DNA of 64,000 nucleotides from NCBI GenBank assembly GCA_965230215.1, contig CBDDKN010000001.1, forward strand, positions 2,373,620 through 2,437,619, written 5' to 3'. The stretch is from RFSX01 sp965230215. GTDB taxonomy: Bacteria > Bacteroidota > Bacteroidia > Chitinophagales > Saprospiraceae. Below are positions 53,487-62,951 of this stretch, piece by piece (the first letter of the stretch is position 1; the number at the start of each line of letters is the position of its first letter). The translations under genes and the position numbers were made by a program. The notes under the pieces were generated by a model. The model did not search any database, was not told the origin of the DNA, and saw only the letters and a program-made list of their open reading frames with translations.

Positions 53487-54782
53487 TTACTGTCCGTTAA
53501 CGCCTGGATCCCTTTCGATAAATTCATCATATAAATAAGTATGTCGACTCTCAAGTGGCACCTTAAATCCTCTGATGAACAAGTGCTTAATCTGGGTTTT
53601 TGTCTCAAACGGATCTCCATCCGCCACGAACAAATTGGCTACCTTGGTTCTCTCCAGAGAACCATACTTGTCATCAATACCAAAGATCCGGGCTGGTTGA
53701 ATCGTCACCGATTTAAAAGCTTCTTTCCATCCCATCCCATATGCCGCAGCGAAACCAGCATTATATGGTAGGTTCCTCACATTCTCCGTTTCATTGGTTC
53801 TTATGGCCACCATCACACCAGCTTTTTGCATTTTTGAAGCATTTGAATAGGCTACATCATAATGATCGGAACTGCGTGAAGGATTGGTCAAAATCGGACC
53901 AGTAATAACAGCCAAATTGTTGGCAGCAATACTATCCGCGACAAGATAACCTTCAGAAACGCCAGTTAATATCGCCTTAACTTCCTTTTCCTTTATCCAC
54001 TTAATAGCCTCCAGAATATCTTGCTTTTTGTTGACTTCAATTAAGAGATGCGCTTCTCCTGCAATGACTGCTGCCATCGCGTCGAGCTGTGGGTTGTATT
54101 TAGGCTTAGCGCCATTTGCTGCAGCTTCCGATTTTATACGCGCATGCAAACTTGCCTTGTTCCAGAAATCTTCGATCTTCTTTTTGACCAATTTATCATC
54201 CTTGGCAATGTCTTCATCAGATCGTCGGTCCCATCTGCCCCTTCTTCCCGTGGAAGGAAAGTTAAAGACTACAGCTTCAAAACCGGTAAACATCTGCTCA
54301 GGTGTGTAACCATGTAAATCAACAAGTGCTGCTGTGCCAGGAAAACGACCTCCCGAGGGAACAGCCATGCTGGTTGTTATGCCGTTAACACGTGTGACAG
54401 GAATATTGATGGAATTGGGGTTCACCGCCGTAAGCGCACGCATCTGAGGTGTAAATTCTCCAATTTCATTATGGTCTTGTGTCAGACCAATAGATCCGAT
54501 TTCTGCGAGACCAAGTTTTGTTCCACTGTCAATCATACCAGGGTAGACAATCAAGCCAGTACAATCTATTGTTTTTGCACCAGGATGCTGAATATCTTCA
54601 GCGATGTCCATAATAAGACCATCCTGTATCAATAAGTCTGCTTTAATTCGTCCATCATCAAGCAATTCAAGCTCACCTCCTTTAAGCAAGAATATACCCG
54701 ATTCAGATTTGCTGATCTGCTGTGCTGAAATTATAAGAGGCATACACAAGATCAAGCATATATTTAAAATTGATTTCTTCAT
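53487..54782 (-). CDS. Amidohydrolase-family protein, apparently lacking metal ligands
   Basis: 431 residues, last of three overlapping genes. Signal peptide MKKSILNICLILCMPLIISA. Fold markers are present (DCTGLIVYPGMIDSGTKLGL, ITGPILTNPSRSSDHYDVAY, LERTKVANLFVADGDPFETK), but where active enzymes have HxH after PG-ID this one reads DSGTKLG, and the expected later metal His is not seen (HLLIEVNKKQD). It probably has no binuclear metal site and may be a structural or regulatory partner of the neighbour. Periplasmic. Its ATG overlaps the stop of the upstream amidohydrolase by four bases. Confidence 0.85.
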   Translation of the reverse strand: MKKSILNICLILCMPLIISAQQISKSESGIFLLKGGELELLDDGRIKADLLIQDGLIMDIAEDIQHPGAKTIDCTGLIVYPGMIDSGTKLGLAEIGSIGLTQDHNEIGEFTPQMRALTAVNPNSINIPVTRVNGITTSMAVPSGGRFPGTAALVDLHGYTPEQMFTGFEAVVFNFPSTGRRGRWDRRSDEDIAKDDKLVKKKIEDFWNKASLHARIKSEAAANGAKPKYNPQLDAMAAVIAGEAHLLIEVNKKQDILEAIKWIKEKEVKAILTGVSEGYLVADSIAANNLAVITGPILTNPSRSSDHYDVAYSNASKMQKAGVMVAIRTNETENVRNLPYNAGFAAAYGMGWKEAFKSVTIQPARIFGIDDKYGSLERTKVANLFVADGDPFETKTQIKHLFIRGFKVPLESRHTYLYDEFIERDPGVNGQ

Positions 54783-56149
54783 CTGATTTTACTTTTCCAT
54801 AAATAATCTAAAAAGGCCTTTGCTTCAGCTCCTTGCATACAGCTTTCATCTTCGTGATGATCAACAGCTTCATAAAATGCAGGAATTGTTTCTTCGGGAT
54901 TGATGTCTATACGCATATCGGCCGGATCTTCATTGATATCAAATCTGACTATTCCATCTACAAGCGTGTACTGAGGAATCGCATAGATTGACAATGGGTG
55001 ATTGTTAAAAATGACAAGGTCACCATCTTTACCAGTCTCAATAGATCCAACCCGATCCTCAATTCCCAATTGAATTGCAGGGTTGAGTGTGATAAGACGC
55101 AATGCTTCATTATCTGTCAATTGACCATATTTCTGAGACTTGGCGGCCTCATGGTATAGGTGTCTGATCAACTCTCTTGAATCCGAATTGATAGAAGTTA
55201 TTACGCCATTACGTGTAAGAATAGCTGCATTATACGCCGTGGAATAATAAACTTCAAATTTATAAGCCCACCAGTCAGAAAAAACAGAGGCATAAGCTCC
55301 AAACTCTGCAAGCTCTGGTGCAACTTTAAATCCTTCATTAACGTGTTGAAAACATATCTTATCGACTCCATAGTCTTCAAGTACATTCATAAGCATCAAG
55401 ATCTCATCAGCTCTATAAGAATGGCAGTGAATCATTATTTCACCCTTCAGGATTCCTGCAACAGCTTCCATTCTGGAACTGTACTCCGGTGCCATTTTAC
55501 GCTTCCCAGAATTATAGTCTTCCCAATCCTGCATATAGGTTTTGGCAGCTTCAAAGGCATCTCTGAAGACCTGCTCTACACCCATTCTCGTGGCTGGGGC
55601 TATACCTCTACCCTGTCCGTGAACTCTCATGGGATTCTCACCTAAAGCAAACTTGATGGTGCGCATGGCTCCTTCCATTCTCATATGCTCAGGATTCTCA
55701 ACGCCCCAGCGGTGTTTAATGGTTTCACACTGACCCCCGACCGCATTGGCAGATCCATGCATGGCATGAGAGATGGTAACACCCCCTGCAAGGGCTCTGT
55801 AAATATTAATATCATAGGGATCCAATGCATCACCGACAGCAACTTCTGCAGTCACTGGATTTGTAGCTTCATTAACGGCATCAATAGCAATATGAGAATG
55901 TGCATCAATGATCCCCGGCATGACATACATATCTGTGGCATCAATTCGCTTGACATCATCTGCTACAGTAATATCTGTGGCAATTTGACTAATCTTACCA
56001 TTTTTGATAAGTATGTCTGTGTTGCTCTTTACACCATCAGTGATGGTCAGTACAGTTGCATTCTCAATAAGAACGTCACCTGTCTCTACCTGGGAATAGG
56101 ACGGAACAACCAGTACAAGCAATAATATAAATAATATCATCTGTTTCAT
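54779..56149 (-). CDS. Amidohydrolase (imidazolonepropionase-like), exported
   Basis: 456 residues. Signal peptide MKQMILFILLLVLVVPSYSQ. Metal ligands are all visible: HSH in MPGIIDAHSHIA, Lys in TIKFALGE, His in IMIHCHSYRADE, His in CFQHVNEGFK and Asp in INSDSRELIRHL. It should therefore be an active hydrolase of the amidohydrolase superfamily, acting on a cyclic amide or peptide-like substrate outside the cytoplasm. Both ends overlap by four bases with neighbouring family members, so the three are translated as one coupled unit. Substrate unknown. Confidence 0.9.
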   Translation of the reverse strand: MKQMILFILLLVLVVPSYSQVETGDVLIENATVLTITDGVKSNTDILIKNGKISQIATDITVADDVKRIDATDMYVMPGIIDAHSHIAIDAVNEATNPVTAEVAVGDALDPYDINIYRALAGGVTISHAMHGSANAVGGQCETIKHRWGVENPEHMRMEGAMRTIKFALGENPMRVHGQGRGIAPATRMGVEQVFRDAFEAAKTYMQDWEDYNSGKRKMAPEYSSRMEAVAGILKGEIMIHCHSYRADEILMLMNVLEDYGVDKICFQHVNEGFKVAPELAEFGAYASVFSDWWAYKFEVYYSTAYNAAILTRNGVITSINSDSRELIRHLYHEAAKSQKYGQLTDNEALRLITLNPAIQLGIEDRVGSIETGKDGDLVIFNNHPLSIYAIPQYTLVDGIVRFDINEDPADMRIDINPEETIPAFYEAVDHHEDESCMQGAEAKAFLDYLWKSKIR

Positions 56150-57840
56150 TTCATTTGGTTTTCAGGTGAAGAAATTTTTGACCCTTCAATTGGAAAGCTA
56201 CCCATATCTGCAATGGTGGCTGTCCCTGAGTAAGAATCTGACTCCATTTCAAGAACCAGGTTTACCGGCAATTCAACACCATCTGCATCTACTGTCAGGC
56301 TACAACGGAAGGTACCTTCTTCAAAAGAAATATCAGTACACTCAATAGGCTCGCCTGGAGCAGAATTATCAGTAATAGATACTTCTAATTCATCATCTGA
56401 TTGTGTTATTTCAATAGTACCTCTGTTTATCTCTCCCATAACATCCACTTCAAAAGACCAGGTGCCCAGTATGGCTTCATCAATTTTGCCCTCTGACTTG
56501 CTCTCCTTTTTCTTGATCTCATATTCAGTCATATCACCCTCAACAAAGAGATATTTGATCGCGGCATCTTCATTGAAGTACGCTTCAGTACAGACTATCA
56601 TATTGGCCAGTTTACCTTCATGCAGACTACCCGTTACATTCTGAATACCCAATAATTCTGCAGCGTTTATTGTCAAAGCATCCATTGCTGTTTCCTCACT
56701 TAAGCCAGCATCAACCATACGTTTAAGGTTCTTTTTAATATCCTTAGCTTTAACCGAATTGGTACTGAATGCAAAGTCGATGTTTTCAGACTCGAGCCTA
56801 GCAGCCTGTGATTCATATTGAGCCAGGCTCTGATCTCTTTTTTGTACCAAAGCTTCGCGTACAGGATCCTTTACTTCTTCATCTTCATCCTTCTCTCCTT
56901 TATCTTTTTTCTTCTTCTTATCTGGAAGATCAAGTGAAAGTGCCATATGGACATTTCCACTCTTTAGTGCCTCTATCGCTGGGTCTGCCTGCTTCACATC
57001 TGTAAGAACCATATTGTAACCCAATTCCTTTTGAAGCTCCATCTGTCTGTATACCTCTTTGGCGGTCCTTGATATGGCAAAGACGGCTTGATCCTTTTTT
57101 GTAACAGGCACAAGAGCTTCCAATTCAATGTCTACTTTTGGTCTATTAGTCCCCTGTGGTGATTGATTATACAGTTCATGATTAGATGCATAGATTTCAG
57201 CATTGCGGTATAGGTCTCTCCATTTACTCATTACTGCTATCACAGTAGAAGGATATACTCTTCGGGCTCCTGCAAGTTGGAAAAAACTGGAACTTTCATC
57301 ATGCATTATCATTTCCTCAGCACTGTCACCATTTAAAAGAGCAATGCATCCTTTACCTGGCAGCATTCTTCCTCTTGGAACGATATGAGCAATAGCAAAT
57401 CCTTGTTTATTAAGCGCCTCAATTGACTTGTCTTCAGGGTCCAACATATCTGAAGCTTTGAGTTGAGGCGTTATACCCGCTAGATCATTGGCTGGATATC
57501 CGGGAAACTTTACATTAGGAGAGCGCGATTCCCTTTCTGGTTTGGGGATTGCCGTATGCGACAGGGCATCTATAAATGCCGGATAGACATAGGCAGAATC
57601 ACCCTCAATAATTTTGGCATCATAAGGTGCTTCGATCTCAGCCGCAATCTGCTTGATGATGCCGTCTTCAAACAATATATCTCCAAGGCCCAAGCTGTCG
57701 GAGGTTGTTTGAAAAATATAAACATCATTTAGCAAAATTTTGGAAGTGACCTCAGGAACCTTGTTATAATCTGTTTGTGCTATCACTGCGCTTAAGGAAA
57801 GGCAATAAATGGCCAAACATAAAACAATATTTCTAGTCAT
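56146..57840 (-). CDS. Amidohydrolase-family protein with C-terminal extension, metal site degenerate
   Basis: 564 residues from the ATG giving MTRNIVLCLAIYCLSLSAVI (signal peptide); open 13 codons further upstream. The amidohydrolase fold is recognisable (VYPAFIDALSHTAIPKPERE, MDALTINAAELLGIQNVTG, HEGKLANMIVCTEAYFN), but the HxH reads LSH and the middle ligands are not evident. A charged loop (KKKKKDKGEKDEDEE region) and a C-terminal 110-residue lipocalin-like beta domain (GTWSFEVDVMGEINRGTIEI) are added. First gene of the coupled trio, divergent from the TPR membrane protein. Confidence 0.85.
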   Translation of the reverse strand: MTRNIVLCLAIYCLSLSAVIAQTDYNKVPEVTSKILLNDVYIFQTTSDSLGLGDILFEDGIIKQIAAEIEAPYDAKIIEGDSAYVYPAFIDALSHTAIPKPERESRSPNVKFPGYPANDLAGITPQLKASDMLDPEDKSIEALNKQGFAIAHIVPRGRMLPGKGCIALLNGDSAEEMIMHDESSSFFQLAGARRVYPSTVIAVMSKWRDLYRNAEIYASNHELYNQSPQGTNRPKVDIELEALVPVTKKDQAVFAISRTAKEVYRQMELQKELGYNMVLTDVKQADPAIEALKSGNVHMALSLDLPDKKKKKDKGEKDEDEEVKDPVREALVQKRDQSLAQYESQAARLESENIDFAFSTNSVKAKDIKKNLKRMVDAGLSEETAMDALTINAAELLGIQNVTGSLHEGKLANMIVCTEAYFNEDAAIKYLFVEGDMTEYEIKKKESKSEGKIDEAILGTWSFEVDVMGEINRGTIEITQSDDELEVSITDNSAPGEPIECTDISFEEGTFRCSLTVDADGVELPVNLVLEMESDSYSGTATIADMGSFPIEGSKISSPENQMK

Positions 57841-57997
57841 TGACAAATTTTTTGAGTCGCCAAATATAGGCATAGGCATATAAAATTACGCGCATATTAT
57901 GTTTAAAAAGTAATAATTGTAGTATCGCGCTAATAATAGCGCTGAATTCGGCTACAGAAAAAGGTATATGTCTTATATTATGATTTTTTATAATTTG

Positions 57998-58005
57998 TAA
58001 CTTTG
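57998..58005 (+). promoter_or_regulatory. Putative -7 box directly before the TPR membrane gene
   Basis: TAACTTTG matches TAnnTTTG and ends five bases before the ATG at 58011. Transcription would then begin at or very near the start codon, implying a leaderless mRNA. No -33 TTG at normal spacing. Confidence 0.35.
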
Positions 58006-58010
58006 TGTAA

Positions 58011-59993
58011 ATGGGCAGTAAAAAGAAGAAAGGCAAAGTAAAAACAGGAAAACCAGCATCGGCTGGTGAAAACAACAGGAAGCCAGGTAAAAAGAGTATG
58101 TGGTTTCGTAAAAACATGCTTGGGACAGTGCTGATTGCTCTAAGCTTTATTCTCTATGCCAATACGCTAGGTCATGATTATACGCAGGATGATGCCATAG
58201 TCATCTATGATAACATGTTTACACAAGAAGGCATAGCTGGTATTCCAGGCATACTTAAATACGATACCTTCTATGGTTTCTTCAAAACCGAAGGAAAAGC
58301 CAATCTTGTCTCAGGTGGTCGATACCGTCCATTTACATTGTTGATGTTTGCTGTTGAATGGGAATTGTTCGGTAGAAATCCAATGATCGGACATCTTATC
58401 AATATTCTTTTATACGGTTTATTATGTGCTGCTATATTCCTCTTTCTGCAGTTGCTCTTTAAAGACACCATGTCATCAAAAGCGGCAGCCATGCTTTCTT
58501 TTATGGTTGCCTTAATCTATCTGGCCCACCCCATTCATACTGAGGCTGTAGCCAATATCAAAGGGCGGGATGAAATAATGAGTATGTTGGGCAGCATAGT
58601 AGCTTTCTGGGCCTTGCTTAAATATGGTGCCAACAAATCAAATAAATATCTGGTGCTAAGTGCCCTTTCCTTTTTTGCTGCCTTGATGAGTAAAGAGAAT
58701 GCCATCACTTTTCTGGGTATTGTTCCGATAGGACTCATGTTATTCAGAAAAAGAACCATGATCAACGCACTCAAGCTGAGTTTTCCATTATTCATTTCTG
58801 CTTTTGTATTTCTACTGATCAGATTCTCAATTCTGGGAATGGATTTTGGGGCCAGTACGAATGAGTTGATGAATAACCCATTTCTAAAAGTATCTGGAAA
58901 TAGTTGGGTCCCGTTTTCAGCAGGTGAAAAGATGGCTACTATATTATACACTTTAGGTAAGTATGTAAGCCTTCTTATCTTCCCCCACCCACTGTGTCAT
59001 GATTACTATCCAAGAGCGATAGACATAATGCAGTTTTCTGACTGGAAAGTATTGTTGAGTCTGTTCGTATACATAGCAATGATAACAGCATCTGTTTACT
59101 TCTGGAAGAAAGATAGAATAATCAGCTTTGGCGTCTTATTCTATTTGTTGAGTCTGTCCATCGTTTCCAATATTGTATTTCCAATAGGGACCAATATGAG
59201 TGAACGATTCGTGTTCATGCCTTCTCTTGGTTTTATTATTCTGGCATGGGGCATATTCTATAAATACATTCCGCAGGAGCGCTTGCTCCTGGCTCTTACT
59301 GGGCTGATATTCCTTGCATTCTCTTACAAAACGATCAGTCGCAATACGGTATGGAAAGATGATTTTACGCTTTTCACCAATGATGTAAAAATCAACAACA
59401 ACAGTGCAAAGCTTCTCAATGCTGCAGGTGGCGCCCTTACCACCAACGCCTCTAAAATGCAGGCCGGCAATCTAAGAACGAATGACTTGAACCAGGCGAT
59501 AATTTATCTCAAAAAAGCAGTTACCATTCACCCTACATACCGCAATGCTTATTTGCTTTTGGGAAATGCCTACTATTACCTGCAAGATTTTGAAAGCTCC
59601 ATATTCTATTTTGATAAATCGCTTGAGATCGATCCGAATTTTAATGATGCATTGCAAAATCTGCCTGTTGTACTTAGAGATGGCGGTCGAGATATGGGTC
59701 AGAAAAAGCAGAATTTTGCAAAAGCTGAAGAATGGTTACTGCGTTCATATCAAATGAATCCAACAGACTACGAAACATGCAGACTCCTGGGCATCACATA
59801 TGGAATTCAAGGTCAAAATCAAAAGGCTGTTGATTATTTTCTGAAAGCTGTAGATTTAAGGCCAGATGTAGCGGCCAACCACTCCAGCCTTGGAACGGCT
59901 TATATAAATATCGGGGAACAGGAAAAAGCCAGAGAAGCGTTTAATAGAGCTGTAGAAATAGATCCTGATGCATTGAAACATTTAAGGCAATAA
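58011..59993 (+). CDS. Multi-pass membrane protein with C-terminal TPRs (TMTC-like)
   Basis: 660 residues. A Lys/Gly-rich N-terminus (MGSKKKKGKVKTGKPASAGE) precedes about eleven transmembrane helices (35-445). The loop after helix 1 reads HDYTQDDAIVIYDNMFTQEG with GGRYRPFTLLMF, and helix 5 has LAHPIHTEAVANIKGRDEIM, typical of the TMTC/DUF1736 family related to O-mannosyltransferases of eukaryotes. Tetratricopeptide repeats fill about 490-655 (AYLLLGNAYYYLQDFESSIF, HSSLGTAYINIGEQEKAREA). It may glycosylate secreted proteins with a lipid-linked sugar, but that is family-level inference. Confidence 0.88.
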   Translation: MGSKKKKGKVKTGKPASAGENNRKPGKKSMWFRKNMLGTVLIALSFILYANTLGHDYTQDDAIVIYDNMFTQEGIAGIPGILKYDTFYGFFKTEGKANLVSGGRYRPFTLLMFAVEWELFGRNPMIGHLINILLYGLLCAAIFLFLQLLFKDTMSSKAAAMLSFMVALIYLAHPIHTEAVANIKGRDEIMSMLGSIVAFWALLKYGANKSNKYLVLSALSFFAALMSKENAITFLGIVPIGLMLFRKRTMINALKLSFPLFISAFVFLLIRFSILGMDFGASTNELMNNPFLKVSGNSWVPFSAGEKMATILYTLGKYVSLLIFPHPLCHDYYPRAIDIMQFSDWKVLLSLFVYIAMITASVYFWKKDRIISFGVLFYLLSLSIVSNIVFPIGTNMSERFVFMPSLGFIILAWGIFYKYIPQERLLLALTGLIFLAFSYKTISRNTVWKDDFTLFTNDVKINNNSAKLLNAAGGALTTNASKMQAGNLRTNDLNQAIIYLKKAVTIHPTYRNAYLLLGNAYYYLQDFESSIFYFDKSLEIDPNFNDALQNLPVVLRDGGRDMGQKKQNFAKAEEWLLRSYQMNPTDYETCRLLGITYGIQGQNQKAVDYFLKAVDLRPDVAANHSSLGTAYINIGEQEKAREAFNRAVEIDPDALKHLRQ

Positions 59994-60020
59994 GGCATTA
60001 AAAAAGTAGTTGAGAAAAAT

Positions 60021-62951
60021 ATGCGATTAAGCTTGGTTTATATTGTGGCTGTAACCCTTCTCCTTCTTGGATCGGTTCAGCTAAAAGCACAAAGTGGTGC
60101 TGCGCAATTATGGGCAGATTCCATATTGCAAAATATGACCCTGGATCAGAAAATCGGTCAGCTTTTCATGATTAGAGCCCATTCAGATTTGGGAGATGAT
60201 CATATAAAAAGTGTGGAAAAGCTTATCAAAGAATTCCATGTTGGCGGTCTTTGCTTTTTCCAGGGAACGCCACGCAAACAAGCTGAACTCACCAATAAAT
60301 ATCAATCTCTTTCCTCTATCCCAATGATGGTTGCTTTGGATGCTGAGTGGGGTCTGGGAATGCGCCATAAGAAAAATGCTCTGAGCTATCCTAAACAAAT
60401 GACCCTTGGTGCTATCAGTGATAATACGCTGATTTATGATATGGGGATAGATATAGCAAAGCAACTGCGCAGGATCGGTACACATGTCAACTTTGCTCCA
60501 GTGGCTGACGTAAATAACAATCCTGAAAATCCTGTTATTCACAATCGATCATTTGGTGAGGACATCTATAATGTAGCTACTAAATGCTACGCTTACATGA
60601 AAGGCCTTCAGGATGCCTCAGTAATGGCATGTGCCAAGCACTTCCCGGGACATGGAGACACCGACGTAGATTCGCATTATGACTTGCCGGTAATAACACA
60701 TTCAAAAGAAAGGCTTGATAGTCTAGAGCTCATGCCTTTCAGAGTGCTAACCCAACTCGGTGTAAAATCCATGATGTCGGCACACCTATCGGTTCCTGCA
60801 TTGGATGATAGAGAAAACAGGCCTGCCTCTCTCTCTAATAAGGTTTTGGAAGGCCTGCTTAGGGAACAAATGAATTTTAATGGTCTCATATTTACCGATG
60901 GTTTAGAAATGAAGGGTGTCGCCAAGCACTTTGAACCAGGACAGATGGAAGTTGAAGCGATAAAGGCTGGCAATGACATTCTTCTATTACCTATCAACAC
61001 GCCAAAAGCATTCACGGCATTAAAAGAAGCTGTAGAAAATAACGAAATACCATTGGCAAAACTTGATGAAAAAGTTCGAAGGATTCTCGAAGCCAAGCAT
61101 TTTTTGAAACTAAATGAATACAGCTCTGTCAATGCGTTAGACAGCATTGGCACAGATATTAAAGACAAAAAATCGCTGGCTCTAATTTCAAGGCTCTATG
61201 AAAAAGCCATGACATTGGCCAAAGATGAGTTGCGTGCCGTACCCATTAAAGATGAGGATATTCCAAGAACTGCATCTTTGTCGATTGGCGCAGAATCAGA
61301 CAATATCTTTCAGAAAAGACTTGCGGATTTTGGTGTTTCAACAAACATAAGTATAGAAAAGTCTATTGATGCGGCAAAGATGAGTAAAGTGCTCAGTGAT
61401 TTGCGTTCCTCGGAGGATGTGATCATATCAATCCATGATATGTCCATATTTAAGAGCCGCGATTTTGGTATTACAAAATCTGCATTCGACCTTATCTACA
61501 GACTAAACAATGAAAAAAATGTGATCCTTGTCATTTTTGGAACGCCATATTCTCTGGATTTTTTCAATGATATCCCGACGATAATGGTCGGATATGAAGA
61601 CAATGATATCGCACAGGATGCAGCTGCTCAAGCCATTATGGGTGTAACCAGGATAGAAGGCAAACTTCCAATTACTGTAAATGATAACTTCCTTATAAAG
61701 TCGGGGGTACAGCGCTTGGGTATATTTCGTCTTGGTTATTCCATACCAGAAGCTGTTGGTATATCTTCAGATAGCTTGCTGGCCATTGATACCATTGTGC
61801 AGGAGATGCTAAATAAAAAAGCCACTCCGGGATGTCAAATTCTTGCAGCGCGTAACGGACGGATATTTTTTCAGAAATCCTATGGTAAACATACACCTGA
61901 CGGTCGCAAAATGGTTGATAATGATGATGTCTATGATGTGGCTTCTGTCACCAAGATCCTATCAACTACCATTTCTCTCATGAAGCTCTATGATGAAGGA
62001 AAATTAAATTTATATGAGAAACTAGAAAATTATATTCCAAACATAGACACCACGAACAAAGCGAAATTAATCATTGAAGATATTCTGGCACACCATGCAG
62101 GATTACCAGGTTGGATACCTTTCTATGAAAGAACTTTGGATGAGGAAAGCCGGTCTGCTCAGCGTAAGGACGAATATTACAGTGAGATAGAAAGCGATAG
62201 TTTTGGCATTATGGTCTGCAACAACCTGTTTCTCAGAAACGACTGGCGGGACAGTATTTTTAATTTGATTTATTCCTGTGACCTCAGGGAATCAAGAGAC
62301 TACCGTTACAGTGATCTTGGATTCTACCTGTTTCAGCAATTGATAGAATCATCCAGTAACAAATCGCTGGATCGCTATGCTTATGATAATTATTACAGAC
62401 CTCTTAACCTAAAGAGAACATTCTATAATCCGGTTGACTATCTTGAAACGGAAGAAATAGTACCCTCTGAAAAGGACAACTACTTTAGAGATTGTGTATT
62501 GCATGGACACGTTCATGATATGGGCGCCGCCATGCTTGGTGGAGTTGCCGGACATGCGGGTTTGTTCTCGAACGCTAAAGAACTGGCCATACTCATGCAG
62601 ATGCTTCTTAATGGCGGGAGTTATGGAGGGAGAAATTATCTGAAGCCACAGACGATTGAAAGATTTACTAAACGCTACTATAAATCATCTCGAAGGGGAC
62701 TTGGATTTGATATGAAAGAAATTAATCCCGATCGTACGCTGAACATGGCTGAAGAGGCTTCGGAACTAACATTCGGACATCTCGGATTCACAGGCATTGC
62801 CGTCTTTGCAGACCCTAAATATGATTTAATATATATCATGCTCGCTAACCGGACATATCCAAGCATGAAGAATTACATTTTTGGCAAAGAAAACTACAGA
62901 CCACGCATTCAATCTGTATTTTACAGAGCCATAAATGACACTAATATTTAA
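60021..62951 (+). CDS. NagZ-like GH3 glycosidase fused to beta-lactamase-fold serine hydrolase
   Basis: 976 residues. Signal peptide at 1-23. GH3 domain at about 30-370: the NagZ His/Asp loop KHFPGHGDTDVDSHYDLPVI and nucleophile Asp in LIFTDGLEMKGVAKHF point to beta-N-acetylglucosaminidase activity. A GH3 C-terminal-like domain follows (370-570). The C-terminal beta-lactamase-family domain (about 580-976) has SVTK in DVASVTKILSTT, the YSD of YRYSDLGFYLFQQL, and GHLGFTG as the third motif, all catalytic positions intact. Likely a periplasmic or surface peptidoglycan/muropeptide processing enzyme with two active sites. The next gene starts with its ATG overlapping this stop (TAATG). Confidence 0.93.
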   Translation: MRLSLVYIVAVTLLLLGSVQLKAQSGAAQLWADSILQNMTLDQKIGQLFMIRAHSDLGDDHIKSVEKLIKEFHVGGLCFFQGTPRKQAELTNKYQSLSSIPMMVALDAEWGLGMRHKKNALSYPKQMTLGAISDNTLIYDMGIDIAKQLRRIGTHVNFAPVADVNNNPENPVIHNRSFGEDIYNVATKCYAYMKGLQDASVMACAKHFPGHGDTDVDSHYDLPVITHSKERLDSLELMPFRVLTQLGVKSMMSAHLSVPALDDRENRPASLSNKVLEGLLREQMNFNGLIFTDGLEMKGVAKHFEPGQMEVEAIKAGNDILLLPINTPKAFTALKEAVENNEIPLAKLDEKVRRILEAKHFLKLNEYSSVNALDSIGTDIKDKKSLALISRLYEKAMTLAKDELRAVPIKDEDIPRTASLSIGAESDNIFQKRLADFGVSTNISIEKSIDAAKMSKVLSDLRSSEDVIISIHDMSIFKSRDFGITKSAFDLIYRLNNEKNVILVIFGTPYSLDFFNDIPTIMVGYEDNDIAQDAAAQAIMGVTRIEGKLPITVNDNFLIKSGVQRLGIFRLGYSIPEAVGISSDSLLAIDTIVQEMLNKKATPGCQILAARNGRIFFQKSYGKHTPDGRKMVDNDDVYDVASVTKILSTTISLMKLYDEGKLNLYEKLENYIPNIDTTNKAKLIIEDILAHHAGLPGWIPFYERTLDEESRSAQRKDEYYSEIESDSFGIMVCNNLFLRNDWRDSIFNLIYSCDLRESRDYRYSDLGFYLFQQLIESSSNKSLDRYAYDNYYRPLNLKRTFYNPVDYLETEEIVPSEKDNYFRDCVLHGHVHDMGAAMLGGVAGHAGLFSNAKELAILMQMLLNGGSYGGRNYLKPQTIERFTKRYYKSSRRGLGFDMKEINPDRTLNMAEEASELTFGHLGFTGIAVFADPKYDLIYIMLANRTYPSMKNYIFGKENYRPRIQSVFYRAINDTNI

